Positions 53,144-63,883 of a DNA stretch of 64,000 nucleotides are shown here, one piece after another (within the stretch, counting starts at the first letter, position 1; every line of letters begins with the position of its first letter). Origin of the DNA: Slackia equolifaciens (GTDB lineage: Bacteria > Actinomycetota > Coriobacteriia > Coriobacteriales > Eggerthellaceae); the NCBI RefSeq assembly GCF_003725995.1, contig NZ_QIBX01000006.1:1-64000 (forward strand). The letters are read 5' to 3'. Under the pieces are notes generated by a model. The model was given only the letters and a program-made list of their open reading frames with translations. It was not told the DNA's origin and searched no databases. Made by a program: the position numbers and the translations under genes.

Positions 53144-53293
53144 GGTTTCGCCGGGGAGGCGGAGAGGTCCCCGGCGCACCCGCAATGCTACCGCTCGCTT
53201 TGCTCGCTATGCGCATTGCTCCGGTGGCCCGTTTTTGACGAATTTGAGCCACCGAGTGTCGCCGGGGCCTCTCCGCCTCCCCGGCGAAACCCT
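53142..53293. repeat. Cruciform-forming element with 35-bp arms
   Basis: Arms 53142-53176 and 53260-53293 (beginning AGGGTTTCGCCGGGGAGGCG) are complementary except for one extra T. The 83-bp centre has two inner hairpins, GCAATGC/GCATTGC and GGTGGC/GCCACC with a T-rich loop. It sits exactly between two genes normally paired in one operon and begins within the stop codon of the first. Likely a miniature mobile or structured RNA element. Confidence 0.9.
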
Positions 53294-53330
53294 CGCATGC
53301 GCATGTCATTCCGATGAAAGGTATCCTCCG

Positions 53331-54695
53331 ATGATCAACATTATGGAGGTCCATGAGACCAATAAGATGATCGAGCAGGAAAAGCTCGATGTGCGTACCA
53401 TCACCATGGGCATCAGCCTGCTCGACTGTGTGAGCAATGATGTAGATGAGCTGTGCGACAATATTTACCGCAAGATTACCACCTATGCGAAAGACCTGGT
53501 GGTGACGGGTGATGCCATCGAACGTGACTACGGCATCCCCATCGTGAACAAGCGCATCACCGTGACGCCTATTTCGCTGGTGGGCGCCTCGGCGTGCAAG
53601 ACGAGCGAGGATTTCGTCAAAATTGCCCATGCTCTCGATCGCGCGGGCAAAGAGGTGGGCGTCGATCTGCTGGGTGGCTATTCGGCGCTGGTGAACAAGG
53701 CTATGACCCCGGCCGAGGAGCTGCTCATCCGCTCGCTGCCGCAGGCGCTTTCCGAGACCGATATTGTGTGCTCCAGCGTGAACGTGGGCTCCACCAAGAC
53801 GGGCATCGACATGAATGCCGTCGAGCTTCTGGGTCATGTGGTCAAGGATATCGCCGCTGCTACCGCCGATAACGACTCCTATGGCTGCGTGAAGTTCGTG
53901 GCCTTCTGCAACGTGCCCGACGACAATCCGTTCATGGCCGGCGGCTTCCACGGCGTGACCGAGGGCGACGCCGTGATTAACGTGGGCGTTTCCGGCCCCG
54001 GCGTGGTGAGCCGCGCGCTGGACGAGGCCAAGGGCAAGGATTTCGAGTTCCTGTGCGAGACCATCAAGCGCACCGCGTTCAAAATTACGCGTGTGGGCCA
54101 GCTGGTGGCGCAGGAGGCAAGTCGTAGGCTGGGCATCCCGTTCGGCATCATCGACCTGTCGCTGGCGCCCACACCGGCTGAGGGCGACTCCGTGGGCGAG
54201 GTGCTGGAGAAGATTGGCCTTTCCCAGGTGGGCGCGCCCGGCACCACGGCGGCGCTCGCCATGCTGAACGACCAGGTGAAGAAGGGCGGCATCATGGCGT
54301 CGTCCTACGTGGGCGGTCTTTCCGGCGCGTTCATTCCCGTGTCCGAGGACAAGAACATGATCGAGGCGGCTGCTAACGGGTGCCTGACCATTGAGAAGCT
54401 TGAGGCTATGACCTGCGTTTGCAGCGTGGGCCTGGACATGATCGCGGTGCCGGGTGACACGAGCGCTGCCACCATCAGCGGCATCATTGCCGACGAGGCC
54501 GCCATCGGTATGGTGAACCAGAAGACCACCGCGGTGCGCATCATCCCTGTGGCGGGCAAGGGCGTGGGCGAGATGGCCCACTTCGGCGGTCTCATGGGAT
54601 ACGCACCTATCATGCCGGTGAACCAGGCAAGCTGCGAGGCGTTTGTCACCCGTGGCGGACGAATTCCCGCGCCTATTCATTCGTTTAAGAACTAG
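53331..54695 (+). CDS. UPF0210/DUF711 (PFL-like) family protein
   Basis: A 454-residue cytosolic protein of the DUF711/UPF0210 family, structurally related to glycyl-radical-type barrels but of unknown function. Recognised by '[20 protein letters not shown]', '[15 protein letters not shown]' and '[10 protein letters not shown]'. Length and ends are normal. AAAGG lies ten nt before ATG 53331. It is the usual partner of the ACT-domain gene upstream, which may sense an amino acid for it. Confidence 0.9.
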   Translation: MINIMEVHETNKMIEQEKLDVRTITMGISLLDCVSNDVDELCDNIYRKITTYAKDLVVTGDAIERDYGIPIVNKRITVTPISLVGASACKTSEDFVKIAHALDRAGKEVGVDLLGGYSALVNKAMTPAEELLIRSLPQALSETDIVCSSVNVGSTKTGIDMNAVELLGHVVKDIAAATADNDSYGCVKFVAFCNVPDDNPFMAGGFHGVTEGDAVINVGVSGPGVVSRALDEAKGKDFEFLCETIKRTAFKITRVGQLVAQEASRRLGIPFGIIDLSLAPTPAEGDSVGEVLEKIGLSQVGAPGTTAALAMLNDQVKKGGIMASSYVGGLSGAFIPVSEDKNMIEAAANGCLTIEKLEAMTCVCSVGLDMIAVPGDTSAATISGIIADEAAIGMVNQKTTAVRIIPVAGKGVGEMAHFGGLMGYAPIMPVNQASCEAFVTRGGRIPAPIHSFKN

Positions 54696-54747
54696 GATTC
54701 TTTCAGAATGTATAAGCGTAAAAAATAGTAAGTATCTTTTTACTACT

Positions 54748-54777
54748 AAGGGCGAGTCGACTTTCGGACTCGCCTTT
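54748..54777 (+). terminator. Terminator after UPF0210 gene
   Basis: GGCGAGTC/GACTCGCC stem (plus a G-T pair) with an 8-nt loop and TTT tail. It ends 18 nt before the next start codon. Confidence 0.75.
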
Positions 54778-54795
54778 ATCAATGGAGGGCAAAGC

Positions 54796-55311
54796 ATGGC
54801 ATCTCAAAATACGCAGGCAATCGGGGTTCGTTTGTTCACATCTTCCGATGTTCCCGCGATGCGCGAGATTTGGAATCAGGTCGTCATAGATGGGCGCGCG
54901 TTCCCGCAAGAAGACGTGCTCGCCAGCGACGCCGAGGCGGAGGAGTTTTTTGCGTCGCAGACGGAGACCGCTGTGGCTGTGCAAGATGGCGAGGTCCTGG
55001 GCCTCTACATCCTGCACCCCAACAATATCGGGCGTTGCGGGCATATTGCCAACGCGAGTTATGCCGTGGCGCGGGAGGCGCGCGGCAAACACGTGGGCGC
55101 GGCGCTCGTGACCGACTCTCTCCATCGCGCCAAGGCGTGCGGTTTCCGCGTGCTGCAGTTCAACGCCGTGGTTGCGTCCAATGCGTCGGCGCTCCACCTT
55201 TATGAGAAGATTGGCTTCACACGCTTGGGCGCCATTCCCGGTGGCTTCCGCAATATCAACGGCGAATACGAAGACATCTACCCGCACTACTATGATCTGA
55301 CTACGCTCTAG
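54796..55311 (+). CDS. GNAT-family N-acetyltransferase
   Basis: A 171-residue GNAT enzyme. 'VAREARGKHVGAALVTDSLH' carries the acetyl-CoA pyrophosphate-binding R-x-x-x-x-G/A pattern, and 'NAVVASNASALHLYEKIGFT' is the typical C-terminal half. It resembles the phosphinothricin/amino-acid acetyltransferase branch, but the substrate is not evident. GGAGGG precedes ATG 54796; the start excludes a terminator that overlaps the longer open frame. Confidence 0.8.
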   Translation: MASQNTQAIGVRLFTSSDVPAMREIWNQVVIDGRAFPQEDVLASDAEAEEFFASQTETAVAVQDGEVLGLYILHPNNIGRCGHIANASYAVAREARGKHVGAALVTDSLHRAKACGFRVLQFNAVVASNASALHLYEKIGFTRLGAIPGGFRNINGEYEDIYPHYYDLTTL

Positions 55312-55320
55312 TGGAATCTT

Positions 55321-55373
55321 CTTTTTCTCACATTTGCTCACATTTTCTAACATGATACATTGTGAGAAAGAAG
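55321..55373. promoter_or_regulatory. TTCTCACA inverted repeat
   Basis: CTTTTTCTCACA pairs with TGTGAGAAAGAAG across ~28 nt, and TTTGCTCACA repeats the motif in between. Possible terminator of the acetyltransferase or operator for the methyltransferase. Confidence 0.4.
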
Positions 55374-55464
55374 GCGCCCATTCATGCAACGGGGTATTCA
55401 TGCGCGTGCCTGCGTGGCAGGCGCAGTCTATCACCGCTGATTCAATGGCAGGCAGGAGGCTTCG

Positions 55465-56511
55465 ATGCCCTATATCCATATTGATTCGCTTGATGACCCG
55501 CGTTTGGATGCGTATGCGCGTCTGACTGAGGCGCAGTTGCGCAATAAGCTGGAGCCCGAGAAGGGAATCTTCATCGCCGAGAGCATCAAGGTGATTGAAC
55601 GTGCGCTCGAAGGCGGCATGGTGCCCGTGTCGGTTCTGATGACGCCACATTGGCTGGATGCGGCTGCCGACGTGGTGACGCGCATTGAAGCGGCGGGCGT
55701 TGCGGCAAAGGCCAACGAAAGGACCGGGGCGGCCGCGGGATTCGGCAGCATTGAGGAAAGCGATGAGGCAAAGGTAGCTGGCAACGCTGAAGTGACCCGT
55801 ACGGCTGAAGGTGCAGGTGATGCTGAAGGAACTTGCGCGGCCGACGACGGGGTGCCCATATTCGTGGCGCCCGAAGACGAGCTCAAAAAGCTCACGGGTT
55901 TCGCGCTTACGCGAGGCATTCTGTGCGCCATGCGCCGTCCGCAGCTGCCGAGTGCGGAGGAGCTCATCGATCAGATCGCGCGCGAAAAGTCTGCCGCGAT
56001 GGGTTGTGTGCCGGAAGATGTGCGTCTGCGCGTGGCCGTGCTGGAGGGTATTGTCGACCACACCAATGTGGGTGCTATTTTCCGCTCTGCCGCCGCGTTG
56101 GGTGTGGATGTGGTGCTGGTCACGCCTACGTGCTGCGATCCGCTGTATCGTCGTGCGGTGCGCGTGAGCATGGGCACGGTGTTCCAGGTGCCGTGGACGC
56201 GCATCGGCGAGAATGTGCACGAATGGCCGGCGGCAGGGCTTGAGCGCCTGCATGCGCTGGGTTTCAAGACGGCAGCCATGGCGCTTTCTGATGACTCAAT
56301 TCCCCTGGGTGCGTCGCAACTTGCTGCATGTAACCGTCTGGCGCTGGTCTTCGGAACCGAAGGCGATGGCCTGGCGCAGCAAACCATCGCCGGCTGCGAT
56401 TACACGGTACGCATTCCCATGAAGCACCACGTGGACAGCCTTAATGTTGCGGCCGCCAGCGCGGTGGCATTCTGGGAACTCTGTGGTTGTGAAGAGATAG
56501 TAAGTATCTAA
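55465..56511 (+). CDS. TrmH/SpoU-family RNA methyltransferase
   Basis: SAM-dependent 2'-O-ribose methyltransferase with a knotted SPOUT fold: 'VLEGIVDHTNVGAIFRSAAA' (motif 1), 'LALVFGTEGDGLAQQTI' (motif 2) and 'IPMKHHVDSLNVAAASAVAF' (motif 3). The N-terminal RNA-binding domain carries a ~45-residue acidic/Ala-rich insert (~84-130). 348 residues. Target is tRNA or 23S rRNA, undetermined. It overlaps the next gene by one base, forming a three-gene operon with the coiled-coil protein and the phosphatase. Confidence 0.9.
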   Translation: MPYIHIDSLDDPRLDAYARLTEAQLRNKLEPEKGIFIAESIKVIERALEGGMVPVSVLMTPHWLDAAADVVTRIEAAGVAAKANERTGAAAGFGSIEESDEAKVAGNAEVTRTAEGAGDAEGTCAADDGVPIFVAPEDELKKLTGFALTRGILCAMRRPQLPSAEELIDQIAREKSAAMGCVPEDVRLRVAVLEGIVDHTNVGAIFRSAAALGVDVVLVTPTCCDPLYRRAVRVSMGTVFQVPWTRIGENVHEWPAAGLERLHALGFKTAAMALSDDSIPLGASQLAACNRLALVFGTEGDGLAQQTIAGCDYTVRIPMKHHVDSLNVAAASAVAFWELCGCEEIVSI

Positions 56512-56774
56512 TGGAGACTACCAATCAAAAAGAATGTATAGATAAAGCAGCGTCTCAGGCGAGCGAATTCAACGTCGACGATTTGAAAGAGGCCCAGCGT
56601 CAAATCGATTCCATTCTCCATAAGCTGCGTGCGACGATTGTCACGTTGGAATCGAAAGGCCATCCCGAACGCTATAAGTCGCAGATCACGCTCGCCAAGC
56701 GTCGCATCAAGGCGCTTGAGATCGCGAATGAGCTGATAGGGCGCGAGCTAGAAAAGGAATATACCCATGCATAG
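56511..56774 (+). CDS. Small coiled-coil protein, unknown function
   Basis: An 87-residue charged, helical protein ('LKEAQRQIDSILHKLRATIV', then 'KSQITLAKRRIKALEIANEL'), likely a short coiled coil. I do not recognise a family. It starts at the last base of the methyltransferase stop (TAATG) and overlaps the phosphatase start by 8 nt, so it is certainly translated as part of that operon. Conserved placement would suggest a small regulatory or scaffold role; this is inference only. Confidence 0.75.
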   Translation: METTNQKECIDKAASQASEFNVDDLKEAQRQIDSILHKLRATIVTLESKGHPERYKSQITLAKRRIKALEIANELIGRELEKEYTHA

Positions 56775-57243
56775 AATCATGTTTGTGTGCCACGGCAACA
56801 TCTGTAGATCAACCATGGCAGAATTCGTCATGAAGGATCTGGTGGAGAAGGCGGGGCGCGCGGATGAGTTCGTCATTGCGAGTTCGGCCACCAGTACCGA
56901 GGAAATCGGCATGCCGGTATATCCCGGCACCAAAAAGGTGCTGCGTGCTCACGGCATTTCCAGCGACGGCAAACGTGCGGTGCAGCTGCGTGCGGACGAC
57001 TATGACAAGTACGACCTGTTTGTGGGCATGGATTCCGCCAACATCCGCAATATGCGTCGCATGCTGGGCGGCGACCCGGCGAACAAGGTGCGCAAGCTGC
57101 TCGAATTCCCCGAAGGCGTGACCACCGATGCCGCATCCGACGTGGCCGACCCCTGGTATACGCGCGATTTCGACACCACTTACGACGACGTGCTCCGCGG
57201 CTGCACGGCGCTGCTCGAAGCGCTTTCGCCTGCAGGAGAATAA
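56767..57243 (+). CDS. Low-molecular-weight protein-tyrosine phosphatase
   Basis: 158-residue LMW-PTP. The P-loop 'CHGNICRS' gives nucleophile C8 and R14, and the general acid is D128 in 'DPWYTRDF'. Cytosolic; dephosphorylates tyrosine on proteins, possibly those controlling polysaccharide or stress responses. Overlaps the preceding gene. Followed by the groES promoter region. Confidence 0.92.
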   Translation: MHRIMFVCHGNICRSTMAEFVMKDLVEKAGRADEFVIASSATSTEEIGMPVYPGTKKVLRAHGISSDGKRAVQLRADDYDKYDLFVGMDSANIRNMRRMLGGDPANKVRKLLEFPEGVTTDAASDVADPWYTRDFDTTYDDVLRGCTALLEALSPAGE

Positions 57244-57325
57244 AGCGACCCTCGTTCTTCCACTGGAGGTTTCTCCATCTTTCGCAACATTTAGTCAACG
57301 GCACTTAGATTTTCTGCAAAAGGGG

Positions 57326-57394
57326 TTGAATCCCAAAGGCTGGGTGCTAGTATAGCCAACTGTTAGCACTCGATGGGTTTGAGTGCTAGCACTC
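57326..57394 (+). promoter_or_regulatory. groESL promoter with CIRCE operator
   Basis: TTGAAT (57326-57331), a 16-bp spacer and TAGTAT (57348-57353), then CIRCE: TTAGCACTC (57363), nine bases, GAGTGCTAG (57381), one base off the consensus. A further half-site overlaps on the right, so 57381-57394 is itself a perfect palindrome, GAGTGCTAGCACTC. HrcA repression of groESL is expected. Confidence 0.92.
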
Positions 57395-57488
57395 AGAAGC
57401 CGCGACGAACAATCGCATGCGTCTTTAAATGCGATGCTCGTTGCGCACGACCGCAAGGTAATAAAAGGCAACAGGGAAAGGACATTCC

Positions 57489-57779
57489 ATGAATCTCAAG
57501 CCTTTGGGAGATCGCGTTATCGTCAAGCGCGACGAAGCTGAAACCACCACCGCGTCGGGCCTCATCCTGGCCTCCACCAGCAAAGAGAAGCCACAGAGCG
57601 GCATCGTGCTGGCTGTGGGCGAGGGCAAGCTGGACAAGGACGGCAATCTGATTCCCATGCCGGTCAAGGAGGGCGACCGCGTGCTGTACGGCAAGTACGG
57701 CGGAACCGAAATCACCGTCGAGGGCGAGGAAGTGCTCATCCTGCGTGCCGACGATCTGTTTGCGGTTTACACCGACTAA
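57489..57779 (+). CDS. groS: Co-chaperonin GroES
   Basis: Ten-kDa lid of the chaperonin, 96 residues. '[20 protein letters not shown]', the mobile loop '[16 protein letters not shown]' and '[13 protein letters not shown]' are standard. AGGGAAAGGA precedes ATG 57489. It lies downstream of a CIRCE-controlled promoter, with groEL 124 nt further on. Confidence 0.97.
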   Translation: MNLKPLGDRVIVKRDEAETTTASGLILASTSKEKPQSGIVLAVGEGKLDKDGNLIPMPVKEGDRVLYGKYGGTEITVEGEEVLILRADDLFAVYTD

Positions 57780-57843
57780 CGTTGCGATTGCGAAGCGCTC
57801 GCGGCTCCAAATCGTGGCTGGAGCGACGACGATTCGCAAGTAA

Positions 57844-59532
<1,689 letters not shown>

Positions 59533-59565
59533 TGCGTTTGCATTAACCATAGAACAACGCCATTC

Positions 59566-59593
59566 AAGGCGGCGGCCATTCGGTCGCCGCTTT
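59566..59593 (+). terminator. Terminator after groEL
   Basis: GCGGCGGCC/GGTCGCCGC stem (one G-T pair) with an ATTC loop, followed by TTTGTTGTTT. Confidence 0.88.
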
Positions 59594-59873
59594 GTTGTTT
59601 GGCGGCAAAACGCATGCGATTCTGCGTTGTTCCGCATCGTGGAACACCCGTGCCGTACGGCGGTTTGGGGGCGTTGTGGGGCATCTTGCGGCTCTTTAAA
59701 CTTCGGGTCATACAAGCCCGCAGGGAGGCGGGCGGGGTAACGCGCCAGATGCTTGAACGCAAGCGAGGGGCGTGCCAAGCCGCAGAGATATTGCGGTTCT
59801 GGGGTTTGGCGAAGCTCTCCTCAGTGCGTTGGTTCCGACGCGAAGCTCAAGACCCAAAGGTTAGGGGGACGTC
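59594..59873. other. Gene-free leader of flavoprotein gene
   Basis: No convincing gene. A stem GCCAA-CCGCA/TGCGG-TTTGGC (59776-59812) and a direct repeat GCGAAGCTC (~59811 and ~59840) suggest a structured leader or regulator sites. Confidence 0.35.
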
Positions 59874-61499
59874 ATGACCGCGATGCAATCAATGAAGTCG
59901 GAATCCACTATGGAAAAGGGGCTGTCACGCCGTGGGTTTGTGACTGCTGCCGCAATGGGGCTGGCGGGGGTAGCGGCCGCGGGGCTGGCAGGATGCTCTC
60001 CAAGCCAAGCGGGCGAGAAGGCCCCTTCTTCCGCATCCACGGGATCGAGCGTGCCTTCTTCGTGGGATGGCGAATACGATGTCGTTGTGTGCGGAGGCGG
60101 CGGCAGCGGGCTTACTGCGGCGTATTCTGCGCTTGAGAATGGGGCGTCGAGCGTGCTGGTGCTTGAAAAGGCCGGCACCACGGGCGGAACAACCGCTCTT
60201 GCAGAAGGCGCCATTCAAGCAAGTGGCACCACATGGCAAAAAGAAATCGCTGGCGTGATCGATGACAGCCCGGAGCTTCATAAGAATTTTTGGATGACCG
60301 ACGGCGAGGGGCTTGTCAAAGAGGAACTTGTGCAATGCATGGCTGACAATGCGGCCGATAATCTGCAGTGGATGGCCGACAACTTCAATATCACTTTCTC
60401 GAACGTGTTCGGATGCTATCCCACGCCCTATATGAAAGACGAATACATGCGTGATCGCATCCATCTGATTACTGACGCATCCGACGAAACGAAGACCGGA
60501 GGCGTGGTGTGGGCCACCAATGCCCTTGCCGCCGTGCAGGAAAAGGGAGGCGAGGTGCAAACCGATACGGAAGTGGTTGACATTTACCAAGATGAAAGCG
60601 GCACGGTTGTAGGCGTTGCTACCAAAGACGGCAAGAACTACAAGGCAAACAAAGGCGTTGTGCTGGCGATGGGGTCAATTGACCACAACGAAGACATGGC
60701 ATTCAAGTATGACCAGCAGCAGTATTGGGATATCAAGACGCAGGCCGTTGCTACTGCCGCAACCAATACAGGCGACGGCATTCGCATTGGAATGGCGCAC
60801 GGCGCCGATACGGCGTTCCATGGTGCTGTCGACCTAATACTCCAAACTTGGAGCTACACCAACAACCAGAACCCCGAAATCCCCTATATCCTGATCGATA
60901 TGCGCGGCAACCGATTCGTGCGTGAGGATACCACGTACGCCTTCCACTGCCGCGCGATGTTCAACGCCGCTATGGCCCAGGGCGGCATGGATGGGTGCAC
61001 GTACATGCTCATGGACAACAAGATGCTGACGTCGGACGCCAAATGCTCCTGGTCTGATAACGCATCGGACGGCGCGGATGCTCGTAAGGCGGCGCTTGAT
61101 GACGGGAGCCTGGTGCAGGCCGACTCGCTTGACGAGCTTGCGAAGGCGCTGGGCATGCCCGCATCCAATCTCAAAGCTACGGTCGAATCGTGGAATGCCG
61201 CGTGCAAGGCTGGGGAAGACGCCGCTTTCGGGCGCGTTGTCCAGCTGACACCGCTCGATGAGGCTCCTTACTTCGCCTGGAAAACCCAGAACACCAACAT
61301 TGGGTCTATTGGCGGGCTCCTGATCAATACCGATGCCGCAATTCTCGATACCGATGGGAACCCCATTCCGCACCTGTTCGGCGCCGGCGTTGACACGGCA
61401 GGGTGGATTGGGCCGTACTACCCAGGCTCCGGCACCTGCCTCCAGGGCGCGCTCAATTGGGGACGCATTGCCGGTAGGAACGCGGCGACTACGGCATAG
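59874..61499 (+). CDS. Tat-exported FAD-dependent reductase
   Basis: A 541-residue FAD_binding_2 flavoprotein. Signal 'LSRRGFVTAAAMGLAG' (RR 19-20) with lipobox C41 ('LAGC'); FAD motif GGGGSG (74-79); C-terminal 'HLFGAGVDTAGWIGPYYPGS'. It is the fourth such enzyme in the window, with a distinct middle domain. The start is ATG 59874 (AGGGGGA upstream), though ATG 59910 ('MEKGLSRR') would look more like its relatives. An IclR regulator gene converges on it past a shared terminator. Electron acceptor unknown. Confidence 0.87.
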   Translation: MTAMQSMKSESTMEKGLSRRGFVTAAAMGLAGVAAAGLAGCSPSQAGEKAPSSASTGSSVPSSWDGEYDVVVCGGGGSGLTAAYSALENGASSVLVLEKAGTTGGTTALAEGAIQASGTTWQKEIAGVIDDSPELHKNFWMTDGEGLVKEELVQCMADNAADNLQWMADNFNITFSNVFGCYPTPYMKDEYMRDRIHLITDASDETKTGGVVWATNALAAVQEKGGEVQTDTEVVDIYQDESGTVVGVATKDGKNYKANKGVVLAMGSIDHNEDMAFKYDQQQYWDIKTQAVATAATNTGDGIRIGMAHGADTAFHGAVDLILQTWSYTNNQNPEIPYILIDMRGNRFVREDTTYAFHCRAMFNAAMAQGGMDGCTYMLMDNKMLTSDAKCSWSDNASDGADARKAALDDGSLVQADSLDELAKALGMPASNLKATVESWNAACKAGEDAAFGRVVQLTPLDEAPYFAWKTQNTNIGSIGGLLINTDAAILDTDGNPIPHLFGAGVDTAGWIGPYYPGSGTCLQGALNWGRIAGRNAATTA

Positions 61500-61538
61500 C
61501 TGAAACAATTAATTCTACTGAGCAGTTCGATATAGGGC

Positions 61539-61578
61539 AAAACCGCCGGCAGCGTCCCTCCTCGCACCGGCGGTTTTT
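61539..61578. terminator. Terminator between flavoprotein and iclR-type gene
   Basis: AAAACCGCCGG and its complement with a 17-nt loop, and T/A runs on both sides: two-way terminator. Confidence 0.9.
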
Positions 61579-61621
61579 GCATAACGGGCGCCGCTCGCTG
61601 ACGAAGCTATGGTGCAAAGGC

Positions 61622-62392
61622 TCACTCGACGTATCCCATGCGTCGCGAAATGCCCGCCGCCGCACGCATAACCTTGTGCGCCACGGCGGCAAAGTCTTCC
61701 TCGGGGAGGTCGCCGTTTGATCCGCTTACGCCTACCGCCGCAACGGCCTCGCCGCTGAAATCGAAAATGGGGGCCGCAATGCATCGGTGGTCGAATTCCG
61801 ATTCCTCGCAGTCGGCCGCCCATCCGTTTCGTCTGACGGTGCGCAAATAGCGCACGAAATCCCTGCGGTTTGTAATGGTGTTGGGCGTATGGGGCTCAAA
61901 TGTAAAATCGAAAAGCGCCTCCTCAAGCTCTTCGGCCGAAAGGCACGACAGAAGCACCTTTCCCATTGACGAACAGTGGGCGGGATAGCGTTTTCCTACA
62001 CGGGTGAAATCTTCATCCGCTTTGCTCTCGGATTCTTTGCCGATGATGGAAATGAAGGGGCCGTCGAGTACTCCTAGGTAAGCCGGAAGCTTCAGGGCGT
62101 GCTCAAGCGCAAGCAAATACGGGCGAGCTTCAACCTGAAGCTCGAGCGAATTGATGTGCCGACTCATCAGGATGAACGGTTGCGGCCCTAACTCGTAAGC
62201 GCCGGAAAGAGTTTTTTCGGCATATCCGCGGGTTGCCAGGGTCTGCAAAATGCGATGCGTGGTGGTTTTGCTCAGGCCTGTTTTGACCGCAAGCTCCGAT
62301 ACCCCAATTCCCCCATGGGAGCTTGAAAGCGCCTCAAGTACGTCCAGGGCGCGTTCGAGCGACTGCATTGTTTGTTTTTCGCGGCTGTCCAT
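61622..62392 (-). CDS. IclR-family transcriptional regulator
   Basis: 256 residues: an N-terminal winged helix ('SLERALDVLEALSSSHGGIG', then 'LSKTTTHRILQTLATRGY'), then an IclR effector domain with 'GKRYPAHCSSMGKVLLSCLS', the family's ligand-pocket segment, and 'DHRCIAAPIFDFSGEAVAAV'. ATG 62392 follows GGAGGGGGG. IclR proteins sense small aromatic or organic acids; here the convergent flavoprotein gene or upstream genes are candidate targets. Confidence 0.9.
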   Translation of the reverse strand: MDSREKQTMQSLERALDVLEALSSSHGGIGVSELAVKTGLSKTTTHRILQTLATRGYAEKTLSGAYELGPQPFILMSRHINSLELQVEARPYLLALEHALKLPAYLGVLDGPFISIIGKESESKADEDFTRVGKRYPAHCSSMGKVLLSCLSAEELEEALFDFTFEPHTPNTITNRRDFVRYLRTVRRNGWAADCEESEFDHRCIAAPIFDFSGEAVAAVGVSGSNGDLPEEDFAAVAHKVMRAAAGISRRMGYVE

Positions 62393-62814
62393 AAAAGTCC
62401 CCCCCTCCATGGGCCATTGACCAGTATAAACAAAACGCATCAGGGCGTATTGCCGCGGCTTTGGAATGCAACGCGCTGTTCATGGTTGGTTTCGTTGAGA
62501 AGGAGGGGGCTTTGGCTTGCGCACGCTGAGCCCATGTGCGACTGCGGTCTCATGCGCGGCCGGCGGGTCGCATGCGGCCGCAGGCCATGCGAGATACAGC
62601 TCCCATTCGACTACGAGCCATGCGAGGTAGCAGACCTCATATGACCGCAGCCAATGTACGAGACTCCGGGCTCCATTCTCGCCACGCCGCATGCGATGCT
62701 GCTCGCCGTCGGCACTCGGAAAGACGCCTCTTCTATAATATGCAGCGGTATTCTGCGGCGCCCATGGACGGCGCGTGCTTCATACTTGTGCGAAGACTGA
62801 CGAAAGGCATCACG
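62393..62814. other. Spacer with apbE promoter and short repeats
   Basis: TATAAT at 62733-62738 is a likely -10 for apbE, giving a ~70-nt leader. Between 62525 and 62660 GCCATGCGAG recurs twice (62586 and 62620), and GACTGCGGTCTCAT has an imperfect inverted partner. No gene is seen. Confidence 0.5.
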
Positions 62815-63780
62815 ATGCTCGATGCGATTCCCCTGGAAGATAAAGTGGATTACCTGCGCGGCAAAGATCCGCAGGGACCGCACCAATGTACGTTCTACGC
62901 CTTCAACACCGAGGTGGCTTTGAGCGCCTACGGAGAAGAGCGAGCGGTGTTCCCGGCATTTTCTCAGGCGGTCGAGGCGTGTCGCCGTTATGAGCGTCTG
63001 TTCTCGCGCACGCTGCCGCATAGCGATGTGTCGCGGCTGAATGCGGCGGGTGGCGCCGCCGTGGCAATTGCGGATGAAACGTATGAATTGCTGCAAGGGA
63101 GCCTTCGCTATTGCGAGCAGTCTCTTGGTTGGTTCGATATCACGGTGGGAGCCCTCACCAGTTTGTGGGATTTCCAGCGCGGCGTGATGGCGGATGCCGA
63201 TGAACTGCGGGAGCGATTGGGGCTTGTTGACTGGCGCCGCGTTGAGCTTGGCGGCGAGCCGGGCGCCCGCACAGCGCGGCTTGGCATGCCGGGCGCTATG
63301 GTGGATGTGGGCGGCACGGCAAAGGGATGGATTGCCGATAGGCTCGGCGAGCTTTTGCGCGACTGCGGCGTGATGCATTTTATTATCAACCTGGGAGGCA
63401 ACGTGGTGGTGGGCGGCGGTAAGCCCGACGGCAGCCCCTTTGCTGTTGGCATCCGCAATCCGCGGGACACATCCAAGATTCTCGGCGCCGTGAATTTAAC
63501 GGATGGCTCAGTGGTGACGAGCGGCCTTTACGAACGCTGCTTCGAGATTAACGGCAAGCGTTATTGTCACATTCTCGATCCGCGTACGGGCATGCCCATC
63601 CAGACCGATGTCGAAAGCGCCACCGTAGTGGCGGCAAAGAGCTTTGATTGCGATGGCTTTTCCACCACACTGTGCGCGCTCGGCATTGAGGGCGGCATCG
63701 AGTTTGCCAAAAGCCGCCCCGAAATCGCCGTCGCGATTTTCGTGGATGGCCAGAACCGCCTCTTTTATTCGACGCAATAA
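62815..63780 (+). CDS. apbE: FAD:protein FMN transferase ApbE
   Basis: Flavinyltransferase that attaches FMN from FAD to Thr/Ser of exported flavoproteins such as Rnf/Nqr subunits or FMN-binding domains of anaerobic reductases. 321 residues with 'VDVGGTAKGWIADRL', 'INLGGNVVVGG' and 'HILDPRTGMPI'. No signal peptide is visible, so it would act in the cytosol unless exported with a partner. ATG 62815 follows GAAAGG; the longer frame upstream is not family sequence. None of the four window flavoproteins shows an obvious FMN-attachment motif, so its client is elsewhere. Confidence 0.93.
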   Translation: MLDAIPLEDKVDYLRGKDPQGPHQCTFYAFNTEVALSAYGEERAVFPAFSQAVEACRRYERLFSRTLPHSDVSRLNAAGGAAVAIADETYELLQGSLRYCEQSLGWFDITVGALTSLWDFQRGVMADADELRERLGLVDWRRVELGGEPGARTARLGMPGAMVDVGGTAKGWIADRLGELLRDCGVMHFIINLGGNVVVGGGKPDGSPFAVGIRNPRDTSKILGAVNLTDGSVVTSGLYERCFEINGKRYCHILDPRTGMPIQTDVESATVVAAKSFDCDGFSTTLCALGIEGGIEFAKSRPEIAVAIFVDGQNRLFYSTQ

Positions 63781-63801
63781 CAAGGGCGGATCATTTTGCA
63801 C

Positions 63802-63828
63802 AAAACAGCAACAAACATGCGCTGTTTT
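63802..63828 (+). terminator. Weak terminator after apbE
   Basis: AAAACAGC/GCTGTTTT stem with an 11-nt loop, 21 nt after the stop; the T-run is part of the stem. Confidence 0.6.
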
Positions 63829-63883
63829 CCCAGTTCATGAGAAAATAAAGCCAACAGATAAGCAACGCCGAAGGGAGGCGACC

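Noticed and set aside
59599-59877. Small protein-coding gene between groEL and the flavoprotein
   Set aside because: Basic, low-information translation, overlapping the next start, with no ribosome site or family likeness.
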